Source of the DNA: an uncultured Clostridia bacterium
GTDB taxonomy: Bacteria; Bacillota; Clostridia; TANB77; CAG-508
DNA: 64,000 nt
Assembly (NCBI GenBank): GCA_934162365.1
Contig: CAKPIK010000004.1
Location: 1-64,000, forward strand
Reading direction: 5' to 3'
A program made the translations under genes and the position numbers. Below the pieces are notes generated by a model. It did no database searches. It was not told where the DNA came from and saw nothing but the letters and a program-made list of their open reading frames with translations. Shown piece by piece: positions 54,733 to 63,317 of the stretch. Position 1 is the first letter of the stretch, and every line of letters starts with the position of its first letter.

Positions 54733-55842
54733 TTGATAGATCTAGACGAAAATAAAAAAAATATTAAAGAATTTAAAGAAGAACTAGAAAAAATATATAT
54801 AACTTTAAATATAGAAGAAAAAACATCAAAATTAAAAGATTTAGAAAATAAAACATTAGAGGAAAATTTTTGGACTAATAATACAAATTCGAATTCTATA
54901 TTAAAAGAAATAAAAGAGATTAAGAGTAAATTAAAAAAATATAATGATATTAATAGACAAATTAATGATTTAGAAGATATAAATGAATTATTAACATTAG
55001 AAATTGATGAAAAACTGGAAATGCAATTAAATTCATTAACTAAGCAAATAAAAAAAGAATTAGAAAAGTTTCATATTGAAACACTTTTATCTGGAAAATT
55101 TGATAAGAATAATGCAATAATAACTCTTCATCCTGGAGCTGGTGGAACGGAATCACAAGATTGGGTTGAAATGTTATATAGAATGTATAGCAGGTGGGCT
55201 AATAAAACTGGATATACTATAAAAGAGTTAGAGTATATAGAAGGGGAAGAGGCAGGAATCAAAAGTGTAACAGCTTTAGTTGAAGGCGAAAATGCTTACG
55301 GTTATCTAAAATGTGAAAATGGAGTTCATAGATTAGTTAGAATTTCACCATTTGACGCAGGAGGAAGAAGACATACATCATTTGCATCACTAGAGGTCCT
55401 ACCAGAAATAAGCGATGATGTAGAGATAGAAATAAATACAAATGACTTAAGAATTGATACATATAGAGCTTCTGGCGCTGGAGGTCAACACATAAATAAA
55501 ACTGATTCAGCTGTTAGAATAACACATATTCCAACTGGAATTGTAACAGCATGCCAGACAGAACGTTCTCAAATTCAAAATAAAGAAACTGCAATGAAAA
55601 TGCTCAAATCGAAATTGCTTGATTTAAAAGAAAGAGAACATAAAGAAAAAATAGAAGATTTAAAAGGAATTCAAAAGGAAATTGCATGGGGAAGCCAAAT
55701 TAGATCTTATGTGTTTTGTCCATATACAATGGTAAAAGATCACAGAACTAATTATGAAGTAGGAAATATTGAAGCTGTTATGAATGGAGAAATAGACGAG
55801 TTTATTGAAGAATATCTTAGAATTTGTGCAAATCAATGTTAA
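54733..55842 (+). CDS. prfB: Peptide chain release factor 2
   Basis: Terminates translation at UGA and UAA, 369 residues. The GGQ motif lies at 250-252 (SGAGGQHINKTDSAVRITH) and the codon-recognition motif is SPF in RISPFDAGGRRHTSF. The start is TTG 54733 after AGGGAGAG. In many bacteria prfB is read through a programmed +1 frameshift at an early in-frame UGA; here the frame is continuous from the start, so that autoregulation is absent. A terminator follows 40 bases after the stop. Confidence 0.95.
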   Translation: MIDLDENKKNIKEFKEELEKIYITLNIEEKTSKLKDLENKTLEENFWTNNTNSNSILKEIKEIKSKLKKYNDINRQINDLEDINELLTLEIDEKLEMQLNSLTKQIKKELEKFHIETLLSGKFDKNNAIITLHPGAGGTESQDWVEMLYRMYSRWANKTGYTIKELEYIEGEEAGIKSVTALVEGENAYGYLKCENGVHRLVRISPFDAGGRRHTSFASLEVLPEISDDVEIEINTNDLRIDTYRASGAGGQHINKTDSAVRITHIPTGIVTACQTERSQIQNKETAMKMLKSKLLDLKEREHKEKIEDLKGIQKEIAWGSQIRSYVFCPYTMVKDHRTNYEVGNIEAVMNGEIDEFIEEYLRICANQC

Positions 55843-55883
55843 ATAAATTGTCATTAGATGATAGAAGATGAATAAATAAAAGG

Positions 55884-55911
55884 AGTGTCTAAAATTTTAG
55901 ACACTTTTTTT
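55884..55911 (+). terminator. Intrinsic terminator after prfB
   Basis: AGTGTCTAAAA (55884-55894) pairs with TTTTAGACACT (55895-55905), a perfect palindrome, followed by six T. Confidence 0.75.
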
Positions 55912-55987
55912 CAATTATGTAAATATAATATAATATAGCAATATTTAATTAAATATGCTTTAAAAATATATAAAGAGGTGCCGAAAT

Positions 55988-56722
55988 ATGGGCATTATAG
56001 TACAAAAATTTGGAGGAAGTTCAGTAGCTAATACAAAAGAACTTTATAATGTATGTAAACATATTACAAAAGAATATAATAAGAAAAATAAAATAATAGT
56101 TGTTGTATCAGCACAAGGAAAAACAACAGATAATTTAATTAAAGAAGCAATTGAAATAAATGATAATATCAATAAAAGAGAACTAGACACTTTAATTTCA
56201 ATTGGAGAACAAATTACTATAGCCAAATTAGTAATGTGCTTAAATAAACTTGGCATTAATGCGGTGTCATTAACTGGATGGCAGGTTCCTATACAAACTG
56301 ATGGTAATTATGGAGATGCTAATATAAAACATATCAATTTAGACAGAATAATTAAAGAATTAAATCAAGAGAAAGTTGTTGTAATCGCAGGATTTCAAGG
56401 AATATCAGATGACACAAATGACATAACAACCCTTGGAAGAGGTGGATCAGACACAACTGCAGTGGCAATTGCAGCAGCAATTAATGCAGAAAGATGTGAT
56501 ATTTTTAAAGATGTAGATGGCATATACAATTTAGATCCTAAATCTAACAATAATGCATTTAAATATGAAAATATAAATTACGAAGAAATGTTAGAATTAT
56601 CAAATAATGGTGCAAGAGTTCTACACAACAAAAGTATAATGATTGCCAAAGAATTTAATGTTCCGATATATGTCAAATCAGTTTACAATGAAAATTCAAA
56701 AGGAACAAGAATAACAAATTGA
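55988..56722 (+). CDS. Aspartate kinase, catalytic domain only
   Basis: Amino-acid kinase of 244 residues, phosphorylating aspartate for lysine, threonine, methionine and dipicolinate synthesis. The family start KFGGSSVANTKELYNVC, VVVSAQGKTTDNLI, LTGWQVPIQTD and the nucleotide-binding TTLGRGGSDTTAVAIAAA with KDVDGIYNLDPK are all present. The ACT regulatory domains of usual aspartokinases (about 150 residues more) are missing, and the stop lies inside a perfect terminator stem, so this is a genuine end. It would not be feedback-inhibited in the normal way, unless a separate ACT protein exists. Confidence 0.88.
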   Translation: MGIIVQKFGGSSVANTKELYNVCKHITKEYNKKNKIIVVVSAQGKTTDNLIKEAIEINDNINKRELDTLISIGEQITIAKLVMCLNKLGINAVSLTGWQVPIQTDGNYGDANIKHINLDRIIKELNQEKVVVIAGFQGISDDTNDITTLGRGGSDTTAVAIAAAINAERCDIFKDVDGIYNLDPKSNNNAFKYENINYEEMLELSNNGARVLHNKSIMIAKEFNVPIYVKSVYNENSKGTRITN

Positions 56723-56749
56723 GAATTAATTTAATTCTCAATTTGTTAT
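56711..56749 (+). terminator. Intrinsic terminator spanning the aspartokinase stop
   Basis: A perfect 19-base inverted repeat, 56711-56729 against 56731-56749, includes the last codons and the TGA (56720-56722) and ends in TTTT. Confidence 0.8.
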
Positions 56750-56819
56750 TTTAGTTATATTTTCTAATAAACAGAATATATATTATATATAAACTTTTAT
56801 TACTATGGAGGTATTTTAT

Positions 56820-57116
56820 ATGACAATAGAAGAAAGAAAAAATATTAATACAAATATTGTTCAAAATTTATTATTAGAAAATAGAAATAAATTAAATATA
56901 TCAGGGGTGCTTGATGTATTGAGCTTTGACGATCAAATAGTTATAGTTGAAACAGAATTAGGATTATTAACAATAAAAGGAGATAATCTAAGAATAAATA
57001 AATTAAGCATAGATACTTCAGAAGTAATTGTTGAAGGTGAAATTATTTCACTTACATATAGTTCTAAAGATTTAGATAAAAAAAGTGACAGTTTTTTAAG
57101 CAAAATATTTAAATAG
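56820..57116 (+). CDS. yabP: Sporulation protein YabP
   Basis: Small sporulation protein of 98 residues. ATG 56820 follows GGAGG (56807-56811); the upstream in-frame ATG 56805 overlaps that site. The beta-rich core LNISGVLDVLSFDDQIVIVET, LGLLTIKGDNLRINKLS and VIVEGEIISLTYS matches the YabP family, which in Bacillus is needed for spore coat/cortex formation under sigma-E. It is followed 11 bases later by yabQ and then divIC, the same order as in Bacillus. Confidence 0.9.
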   Translation: MTIEERKNINTNIVQNLLLENRNKLNISGVLDVLSFDDQIVIVETELGLLTIKGDNLRINKLSIDTSEVIVEGEIISLTYSSKDLDKKSDSFLSKIFK

Positions 57117-57127
57117 GTGATTTAATT

Positions 57128-57604
57128 ATGTACACAAATAATATTGAACAATTAACAAGCTTCATTTATTTTATATTAACAGGAATAGTTTTAGGTATTA
57201 TTTTTGATGTATTTAGAATAGCAAGACGTACAATTAAAACATCTGACTTTATTACTAATTTAGAAGATGTATTATTTGGATTAATGGCTGGTGTAATAAT
57301 TTTAATTACTATATTTAAATTTAATAATGGTGAACTTAGATTATACATATTTATTGGACTAGGTATAGGAATTATTCTTAATATGCTTTTTATTAGTAAA
57401 TATTTTATAAAAATAAATGTTTGCATAATTAATTTTATAAAAAAAGTTCTAAAATTTTTATTCAAACCAATTATTTCTTTTGTAAAATTCGTCAAAAAAA
57501 TATTATTTAAACCATTTTTATTTGTTATTTTTAATATTAGAAAATTAATTGAACAAATAACAAAAAAATTAACAATTAATTTTAAAAAAGTCAAAAAAGA
57601 ATAA
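57128..57604 (+). CDS. yabQ: Spore cortex biosynthesis protein YabQ
   Basis: Membrane protein of 158 residues with about four hydrophobic segments in its first 110 residues and a long lysine/phenylalanine-rich tail. The conserved TGIVLGIIFDVFRIAR, the acidic NLEDVLFGLMAGVI and NNGELRLYIFIGLGIGIILN match YabQ, which in Bacillus is needed for cortex synthesis. It is co-transcribed with yabP; a short hairpin (57656-57673) follows before divIC. Confidence 0.88.
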   Translation: MYTNNIEQLTSFIYFILTGIVLGIIFDVFRIARRTIKTSDFITNLEDVLFGLMAGVIILITIFKFNNGELRLYIFIGLGIGIILNMLFISKYFIKINVCIINFIKKVLKFLFKPIISFVKFVKKILFKPFLFVIFNIRKLIEQITKKLTINFKKVKKE

Positions 57605-57655
57605 TCAATAAGAAGGATTTTAGTATTATTTGTAGAAAAATATAAGTGTATATAT

Positions 57656-57673
57656 TAAAACCGTAAGGTTTTA
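57656..57673 (+). other. Small hairpin between yabQ and divIC
   Basis: TAAAACC (57656-57662) pairs with GGTTTTA (57667-57673) around a GTAA loop. Without a T run it may be a stability or attenuation element. Confidence 0.3.
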
Positions 57674-57704
57674 TTAAATTATAAAATATGAAAGAGTTAT
57701 ACTT

Positions 57705-57986
57705 ATGAAAAATCTTTTTAAGAGTAAATTAATTAAGAAAATTTGTTTTTTTATTTTTTTTATATATGTAACTGTTGTATTTATTAATCAACAACAAACT
57801 TTAAATTCATATGATTCTCAAAAGCAGTATTATTCTAAAAAAATTGAAGAGGCAAAAAATTATAATGAAACATTAGTTGCAACCAAAAGTAACTTAGATT
57901 CAAAAGAATATATAGAAGCAATAAGTAGAGAAAAGCTAGATATGTATTCAAACAATGAAAGAGTTTATATAAACATTAATAAATAA
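57705..57986 (+). CDS. divIC: Septum formation initiator DivIC/FtsB family
   Basis: Small cell-division protein of 93 residues: basic cytoplasmic start, one helix (about 10-27), then an extracellular coiled coil (SYDSQKQYYSKKIEEAKNYNETLVATKSN) and the FtsB-like YIEAISREKLDMYSNNERVYININ. It acts at the septum with FtsL and DivIB. The yabP-yabQ-divIC order supports the assignment. The ribosome site (GAAAGAG) is weak. Confidence 0.88.
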   Translation: MKNLFKSKLIKKICFFIFFIYVTVVFINQQQTLNSYDSQKQYYSKKIEEAKNYNETLVATKSNLDSKEYIEAISREKLDMYSNNERVYININK

Positions 57987-58017
57987 ACAAAAAGGCTAAA
58001 ACGCTTTTTTGTTTATT
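57982..58017 (+). terminator. Terminator after divIC
   Basis: AATAAACAAAAAG (57983-57994 region) pairs with CTTTTTTGTTTATT (58004-58017) with one bulge; the divIC stop (57984-57986) lies in the left arm. Confidence 0.6.
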
Positions 58018-58074
58018 ATTTATTCTATTAAAAATCCCATTAAAAAAAGTTTAAATAAAAGGAGAATTGAATAT

Positions 58075-59343
58075 ATGGAAATTGAAAATTTAAGTTTATC
58101 AGAGCTTAAAGAAATCGCTAAAAATAATGAGATTAAAAATATCTCAAAATTAAAAAAGGAAGAACTAATAAAAATTTTATCTAATACAAACTTTGAAGAA
58201 AAGAATGAACGATATAAGGTAACAAGTGAAAATGATACTATTGTTGAAGGAATATTAGAAGTACTTCCTGATGGTTATGGCTTTTTAAGGGGTGATAATT
58301 ATCTCCCAACACCTAAAGATGTATATATTTCTCCAATACAAATAAAAAGATTTAGATTAAATACAGGCGATATGATAAAGGGTATTTCAAGAAAACCAAC
58401 AGAAGAAGAAAAGTTTCCAGCATTAATTTTTGTTGGCGAAGTAAATGGACAATCTCCAGAAAATGCATATAAAAGAAAAAATTTTGATGACTTAATTCCT
58501 ATATTTCCAAATGAACGATTAAGATTAGAGACAGTTAGCAACGAATATGCAATGAGAATTATTGATTTAGTTTCGCCTATTGGAAAAGGACAAAGAGGAA
58601 TGATTGTTGCTCCACCTAAAGTTGGAAAAACTACATTATTAAAGAAAATAGCAAACAGTATTACAGCTAACAATCCAGAAGTTGAATTAATAGTATTATT
58701 AATAGATGAAAGACCGGAGGAAGTAACGGATATGAAACGTTCAATAAATGGTGAAGTAATCTATTCAACATTTGATGAACTTCCTGAACACCATGTTAAG
58801 GTTGCTGAAATGGTACTAGAAAGAGCTAAAAGACTAACAGAACAAAATAAAGATGTAGTAATATTATTAGATAGTATTACTAGACTAGCTAGAGCATATA
58901 ACTTGGTAGTCCCAGCATCTGGAAGAACATTATCTGGTGGATTAGATCCTAGTTCATTACATAAACCAAAACGTTTTTTCGGTGCAGCAAGAAATATCGA
59001 AAATGGGGGAAGCCTTACAATTCTTGCAACAGCATTAATAGAAACTGGAAGTAGAATGGATGATGTAATATTTGAAGAATTTAAGGGAACAGGTAATATG
59101 GAAGTACATCTAGATAGAAAACTTTCAGAAAAAAGAATATTCCCAGCAATAGATATTAACAAATCTGGAACACGTAGAGAAGATTTACTATTATCTAAAG
59201 AAGAACAAGAAGCTGTATATACATTAAGAAAAGCTTTATCAAATTTAAATACTGCAGACGTTACTGAACAAGTAATAAACTTAATGCTTTCAACCAAAAA
59301 CAATCAAGAATTTATAGAAAAAATAAAAAACATTTTAAAATAA
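58075..59343 (+). CDS. rho: Transcription termination factor Rho
   Basis: Hexameric RNA helicase ending transcription, 422 residues from ATG 58075 (AAAGGAG upstream; the longer open frame lacks a ribosome site). N-terminal Rho_N helix ([20 protein letters not shown]), cold-shock RNA-binding domain ([20 protein letters not shown]), then the ATPase: [18 protein letters not shown] (GKT at 184-186), [15 protein letters not shown] and the RNA loop [10 protein letters not shown]. No unusual insertions. A hairpin follows its stop. Confidence 0.96.
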   Translation: MEIENLSLSELKEIAKNNEIKNISKLKKEELIKILSNTNFEEKNERYKVTSENDTIVEGILEVLPDGYGFLRGDNYLPTPKDVYISPIQIKRFRLNTGDMIKGISRKPTEEEKFPALIFVGEVNGQSPENAYKRKNFDDLIPIFPNERLRLETVSNEYAMRIIDLVSPIGKGQRGMIVAPPKVGKTTLLKKIANSITANNPEVELIVLLIDERPEEVTDMKRSINGEVIYSTFDELPEHHVKVAEMVLERAKRLTEQNKDVVILLDSITRLARAYNLVVPASGRTLSGGLDPSSLHKPKRFFGAARNIENGGSLTILATALIETGSRMDDVIFEEFKGTGNMEVHLDRKLSEKRIFPAIDINKSGTRREDLLLSKEEQEAVYTLRKALSNLNTADVTEQVINLMLSTKNNQEFIEKIKNILK

Positions 59344-59345
59344 AG

Positions 59346-59388
59346 ATATAAGCCTAAATATAACTTACAAATATATTTAGGCTTATAT
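59346..59388 (+). terminator. Long hairpin after rho
   Basis: A 17-base stem, ATATAAGCCTAAATATA (59346-59362) with TATATTTAGGCTTATAT (59372-59388), loop of nine bases. The tail is A-rich, so termination may need readthrough or Rho. Confidence 0.55.
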
Positions 59389-59408
59389 TAAAAATAAAGG
59401 AAAATCTA

Positions 59409-60212
59409 ATGAAAAATTTTTTTACTAACATAAAAAATTACATATATTCAGAGTTTTATAATATTAAGAAAAATCATAAAGTAAAACTTTTTACATTGTT
59501 GTTAATTGTTATCTTTTTTCCCATATCTATTCCTGTATTGATAATTAGTTTTACATCTGGACTTATGTTAGCACTTATGCCAGGAAAAAGAAAATATGAT
59601 AAATCAATTTATAAAATAATAACCCAAAAATCATATTTAAGTATTTTATTTGATAAAGGTAAGATGGCAGAATATTTTACATGGGATATATTAAACAATC
59701 AACCAGAATATAAAAAGGTATTAATTAATATATATATACCAAATGGAAATCATACGAATGAAATTGATTCAATATTAATAAATAATTATGGGGTTTTTGT
59801 TATAGAATCAAAAGGGTACAGTGGATGGATATTTGGAAATGAAACTAATAAAACATGGACTCAAATTATTTATAAGCATAGAACACATTTCTTTAATCCG
59901 ATTATTCAAAATAGAATTCATATTGAAAGCTTAGCTAAAATATTAGAAATAAATAATCCAAATATTTTTAGATCATATATTGTTTTTAGTGAACGATGTG
60001 AATTAAAGAAGATTTATATTAGCAAACCAAATCTTAAAGTTATAAAAAGGCATCAATTACAAGATACATTAAATAATGATTATAAAAAATATGGAAAAGT
60101 ACTAAATAATTCTGAAATAACAAATATTTATGATAAATTAGTAAATTATATGTTTTGCAGTGATAATGTTAAAAATAAACATATTAAATATATAAATTCA
60201 ATAAAAGAGTAA
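59409..60212 (+). CDS. NERD domain membrane protein
   Basis: Protein of 267 residues with a hydrophobic pair near its N-terminus (about 27-58) and then a NERD (nuclease-related) domain at roughly 95-185. The domain is seen in TNEIDSILINNYGVFVIESKGYSGWIFG (catalytic-like E and K separated by a strand), with NPIIQNRIHIESLAKIL after it; the E-x-K pattern resembles PD-(D/E)xK nucleases. NERD proteins are often of unknown role in DNA or RNA metabolism. The gene has a TAA-rich tail and is followed by the long non-coding stretch. Confidence 0.78.
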   Translation: MKNFFTNIKNYIYSEFYNIKKNHKVKLFTLLLIVIFFPISIPVLIISFTSGLMLALMPGKRKYDKSIYKIITQKSYLSILFDKGKMAEYFTWDILNNQPEYKKVLINIYIPNGNHTNEIDSILINNYGVFVIESKGYSGWIFGNETNKTWTQIIYKHRTHFFNPIIQNRIHIESLAKILEINNPNIFRSYIVFSERCELKKIYISKPNLKVIKRHQLQDTLNNDYKKYGKVLNNSEITNIYDKLVNYMFCSDNVKNKHIKYINSIKE

Positions 60213-60241
60213 TAATTATAAATAAAAAATTATTAAAACGC

Positions 60242-60274
60242 TTGACAAAGGGAATAGAATAGTGATAGTATAAT
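60242..60274 (+). promoter_or_regulatory. Possible promoter of the structured RNA
   Basis: TTGACA (60242-60247) and TATAAT (60269-60274), both exact, but 21 bases apart rather than 17, so this is uncertain. Transcription would start near 60281. Confidence 0.4.
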
Positions 60275-60276
60275 TT

Positions 60277-60460
60277 CGAGAATAAACATTGCGCAAAATC
60301 AAAGTTTTGCGCATAAAGAGATAGGACAGAAATATGAAAACTTGAAAAACCCCCTCTTTTACTAATATAGCTTATTTTGAGCATTTTTTGAGGTATATAA
60401 CTATATTACTTTTAAAATAAAATGCCTTAAAATCGATTCTCGTGTGTCGTTTTTTACACC
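60277..60460 (+). ncRNA. Candidate structured non-coding RNA
   Basis: Inside a 581-base gap, several inverted repeats nest: CGAGAAT (60277-60283) with ATTCTCG (60436-60442) as a closing stem; TGCGCAAAA (60290-60298) with TTTTGCGCA (60305-60313); AAAGAG (60315-60320) with CTCTTT (60354-60359); TAATATAG (60363-60370) with CTATATTA (60401-60408). GCATTTT (60381-60387) in the last loop can pair with AAAATGC (60419-60425), a pseudoknot. GC clusters coincide with the stems. A GTGT/ACAC hairpin and CTTTTT follow (60444-60465). No open frame fits. The family is not recognised. Confidence 0.55.
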
Positions 60461-60540
60461 TTTTTACTTGTATTTTGTTTATATATTAAAATGTTTATTT
60501 AAGTAATAATATTGTTTAAAATTTTACTTTTATTATTGAT

Positions 60541-60720
60541 AAAACTAAAATTTTGTAAAATTATAAATTTATTGATTACAAAATTTATAATTATTTAATT
60601 TATAAATTTGTTTTAATTTAATTAATTACTAAAATAATATTTATTAAAAATTAAATTTTTATTATAAAGATATATTTTTTAATTTTTTAGACTTTTTTAA
60701 TATTATTATATATTTTTAAT
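60541..60720. other. Extremely AT-rich non-coding stretch
   Basis: By direct count only 9 of these 180 bases are G or C. No gene or clear promoter is seen. The stretch separates the candidate RNA from the recombinase gene. Confidence 0.8.
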
Positions 60721-60793
60721 TTATTTTTATAAAAATCAAATTTGGCTAATATAACCTCTCTTCCCTAGTTGGGTTTTTATGATTGGAGGAAAA

Positions 60794-61774
60794 ATGATAG
60801 ATAGAAGTTTGAACCCAGATTATTTAAATTCTTTTTTAGATTATTCTGTTACAATATTAAATAAATCACCTAATTCAATAAAAGAATATAATTACGATCT
60901 AGTTATGTTTCTAAAATTTATTAAATTACGCTTTAAATTGACAAATGAGACAGATTTTTCTGCTATAACAATATTTGATATACCTATATCTGAAATAAGG
61001 AAAATAAAGCTTGATGATATTCATGCGTTTTTATCATATTTAACAACAGAACATCATAGTAAAGCTGCTACAAGAGCAAGAAAAGTCTCAACTATACGAA
61101 TATTCTTTAAATATTTATCTCAAAAAGCTGGTTTGATAGATGCAAATCCTGCACAAAATTTGGAAACACCTAAACAGGAAAAAAGAATGCCTAAGTATTT
61201 ATCTTTAGATGAAAGCAAAAAACTTCTAGCTATAACCGCAAATGAAGAAGATAATAGAAATGCTAAACGTGACTATGCAATAATAACTATATTTTTAAAT
61301 TGTGGTATTCGTTTATCTGAATTAGTTGGTATTAATATTAAAAATATAGATTTTAGTGAAAATAAGTTAACTGTTATTGGAAAAGGTAATAAAGAACGTA
61401 CAATATATTTGAACAAAGCCTGTGTCAATTCAATTAATGATTATATAAGTAATGCAAGACCTAAAGAAGGTATTAAATATGATTCGAAAGATGCGTTGTT
61501 TTTGAGTGAACGTAAAGAAAGAATTAGCAATAGAACTGTTCAAAGTGTTGTAAAAAAAGAATTACAGAAAGCTGGATTAGATATAAACAAGTACTCTGTA
61601 CACAAATTAAGGCATACTGCTGCAACTTTAATGTATCAATATGGAGGAGTTGATATTAGAGCATTACAAGAATTATTAGGACATGAAAGCATTTCCACAA
61701 CAGAAATATATACCCATGTTGAAAATTCACAAGTTAGAAATGCTATTGAAAGTAATCCTTTAGCAAATATATAA
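60794..61774 (+). CDS. Tyrosine recombinase XerC/XerD family
   Basis: Site-specific recombinase of 326 residues; ATG 60794 follows GGAGGA (60785-60790), preferred to ATG 60779. N-terminal SAM-like domain (about 10-120), then the catalytic domain with R173 (CGIRLSEL), H270 and R273 (HKLRHTAATL), H297 (LLGHES) and the nucleophile Y306 (TEIYTH). It resembles chromosomal XerC/XerD rather than phage integrases, but the dif target is not visible here. It converges with yneA across a shared terminator. Confidence 0.88.
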   Translation: MIDRSLNPDYLNSFLDYSVTILNKSPNSIKEYNYDLVMFLKFIKLRFKLTNETDFSAITIFDIPISEIRKIKLDDIHAFLSYLTTEHHSKAATRARKVSTIRIFFKYLSQKAGLIDANPAQNLETPKQEKRMPKYLSLDESKKLLAITANEEDNRNAKRDYAIITIFLNCGIRLSELVGINIKNIDFSENKLTVIGKGNKERTIYLNKACVNSINDYISNARPKEGIKYDSKDALFLSERKERISNRTVQSVVKKELQKAGLDINKYSVHKLRHTAATLMYQYGGVDIRALQELLGHESISTTEIYTHVENSQVRNAIESNPLANI

Positions 61775-61782
61775 TTTTAAAA

Positions 61783-61812
61783 AATTAAGGGCAATTTAAT
61801 TTGCCCTTAATT
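61783..61812. terminator. Bidirectional terminator between recombinase and yneA
   Basis: AATTAAGGGCAA (61783-61794) pairs with TTGCCCTTAATT (61801-61812). The yneA stop (61807-61809) lies in the right arm. Confidence 0.8.
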
Positions 61813-62106
61813 AATTGGAATATTTATTTGTTCACCTATTTTTAAATTGCTACTTGAAAGATTATTCAAATCTTGAATTTCATATACTATATCTCTAATA
61901 TCTTTATTTTCAAAATATTCATTATTGTCTTTTTCAAATTTAGCAATACTCCATAATGTATCTCCTGATTGAATTGAAATCTTTTTATAATTTACATTAT
62001 TATGCGATAAACTTATATTACTTAATATTAAAATTAACGCTATTACTAAAAGGATAGTGATTATAGAACTTCTTAAAAATTTTTTTATATTTATTTTCTT
62101 TTTCAT
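61807..62106 (-). CDS. yneA: YneA-like SOS cell-division suppressor (TM + LysM)
   Basis: Short membrane-anchored LysM protein of 99 residues: basic start, one helix (about 13-32) and a single LysM domain (about 41-98) starting ISIQSGDTLWSIA and ending LKIGEQINIPIN. The size and layout match YneA of Bacillus, an SOS-induced inhibitor of cell division. The upstream promoter carries a LexA-type box in its spacer, which supports this. In Bacillus yneA lies beside lexA; here lexA is not in view. A generic LysM anchor is the alternative. Confidence 0.72.
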   Translation of the reverse strand: MKKKINIKKFLRSSIITILLVIALILILSNISLSHNNVNYKKISIQSGDTLWSIAKFEKDNNEYFENKDIRDIVYEIQDLNNLSSSNLKIGEQINIPIN

Positions 62107-62165
62107 TTAAAACCCCTCTTTTTAAATATTTATATTGCAAATATCTGTTCGTTTTCTATATGTAT

Positions 62166-62194
62166 ATTTTATACGAACATAAGTTCTTTGTCAA
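62166..62194 (-). promoter_or_regulatory. SOS-type promoter of yneA
   Basis: On the minus strand TTGACA (62194-62189), 17-base spacer, TAAAAT (62171-62166). A LexA-type box fills the spacer, so the repressor should exclude RNA polymerase. Confidence 0.75.
62174..62187. promoter_or_regulatory. LexA (DinR-type) operator
   Basis: CGAACATAAGTTCT closely fits the Gram-positive LexA site CGAAC-N4-GTTCG; the two GAAC/GTTC halves are exact. A weaker half-site GTTCG (62147-62151) lies downstream of the start of transcription. Confidence 0.7.
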
Positions 62195-62232
62195 TACTTT
62201 TTTTAAAAAAAGAGAAAAAATGTTTGTTTTTA

Positions 62233-63297
62233 TTATTTTGTTTTTTCATTTCTGATTTTTAGTGTATCTCCAGCATATATTAAATTTGGATTTTTTATAT
62301 GATTTAATTTTACTAATTCACTAACCGTTGTTTTAAATTCCTTTGCAATTTGGGATAGTGTGTCCCCTCTTTTTATTGTATATAAAATATGGTTTGTTTC
62401 ACCTTTTACCTCTTGTGTTGAATATGGTATTTTCAATATCTGACCTGTATAAATTAAATTTTTATTCTTTATATTGTTGAATTCAATAATTAATTCAATA
62501 GTTGTTTTGTATTTAATAGCTAATTTACTTAATGTATCTCCTCTTTTAACTCTTATTGTTCTTGTTTTTTCTACATTATTTCTATGAGAAATTTCTTTAA
62601 TCAAGCTTTCATCATTTAAAAAAATATCAGATGTATAATAATCTCTATCTACAAAATCACTTATTCCTTCTATTCGTCCTTTATCTGTGTATTGGAATCC
62701 AATCCATGTATTCCACTTACCATTGTTGCCAGGGTTATTAACACCATATTCTGCTATCCATACAGGATATTTTTTTGCTAGTTCTTCACTAAATATTCTT
62801 TTAGCATTATATGTATCACTATATATTACAACTTCTTTACCTGTATTTTGTTCAACTCTTTCTAAAAATGCTAATGATATTTCATTTATTTCTTCTTTAC
62901 TTAATCTACCAAATGACTCAAAATCCATTGCTAATCTGCAATTTATTTTTTTGTTACTTATAACTGAACAAAAGAAATCTGCTTCATCTTTGGCATCTTC
63001 TATATTTCTTGCAGTTAAAAAGTGATATACTCCTATTTTTAAACCAACGTTTTTTGCATTTTCGTAATTTCGTTTAAAATATGGATCAATGTAATCATTT
63101 CCTTGAGTGGCTTTTATATATACAATTTCAACTCCATCATTTTTCACTTTCATAAAATTAATATTTTTTTGCCATTGACTTATATCTATTCCTTTATATA
63201 TATTATCATTAGATGGTTCAAAAGCTAAACAATAATTCAAAAATGGAAATAATGATATTAAAATCAACAAACAAAATAATAGTGTAAATTTTTTCAT
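62233..63297 (-). CDS. Secreted GH25 lysozyme with two LysM domains
   Basis: Peptidoglycan hydrolase of 354 residues. ATG 63297 follows AAAGGAGA (the in-frame ATG 63312 lies before that site). Signal peptide about 1-25 (cleavage near CLA-FEP). GH25 domain about 30-225: GIDISQWQ with the first acidic residue D38, then IKATQGNDYIDPYF, GVYHFLTARN and MDFESF. Two LysM repeats at the C-terminus (RVKRGDTLSKLAIKY and TIKRGDTLSQIAKEF) bind glycan. It is next to yneA; cell separation or spore cortex work is possible. Confidence 0.92.
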   Translation of the reverse strand: MKKFTLLFCLLILISLFPFLNYCLAFEPSNDNIYKGIDISQWQKNINFMKVKNDGVEIVYIKATQGNDYIDPYFKRNYENAKNVGLKIGVYHFLTARNIEDAKDEADFFCSVISNKKINCRLAMDFESFGRLSKEEINEISLAFLERVEQNTGKEVVIYSDTYNAKRIFSEELAKKYPVWIAEYGVNNPGNNGKWNTWIGFQYTDKGRIEGISDFVDRDYYTSDIFLNDESLIKEISHRNNVEKTRTIRVKRGDTLSKLAIKYKTTIELIIEFNNIKNKNLIYTGQILKIPYSTQEVKGETNHILYTIKRGDTLSQIAKEFKTTVSELVKLNHIKNPNLIYAGDTLKIRNEKTK

Positions 63298-63317
63298 ATC
63301 TTCTCCTTTCATGTTTT

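Noticed and set aside
54733..54830. Programmed frameshift in prfB
   Set aside because: The reading frame is open from TTG 54733 with no early in-frame TGA and no CTTTGAC slip site; nothing requires a shift.
60242..60793. Riboswitch leader for the recombinase
   Set aside because: The structured stretch ends about 330 bases before the recombinase start, with an extremely AT-rich block between; a separate RNA is more likely, though a long leader is not excluded.
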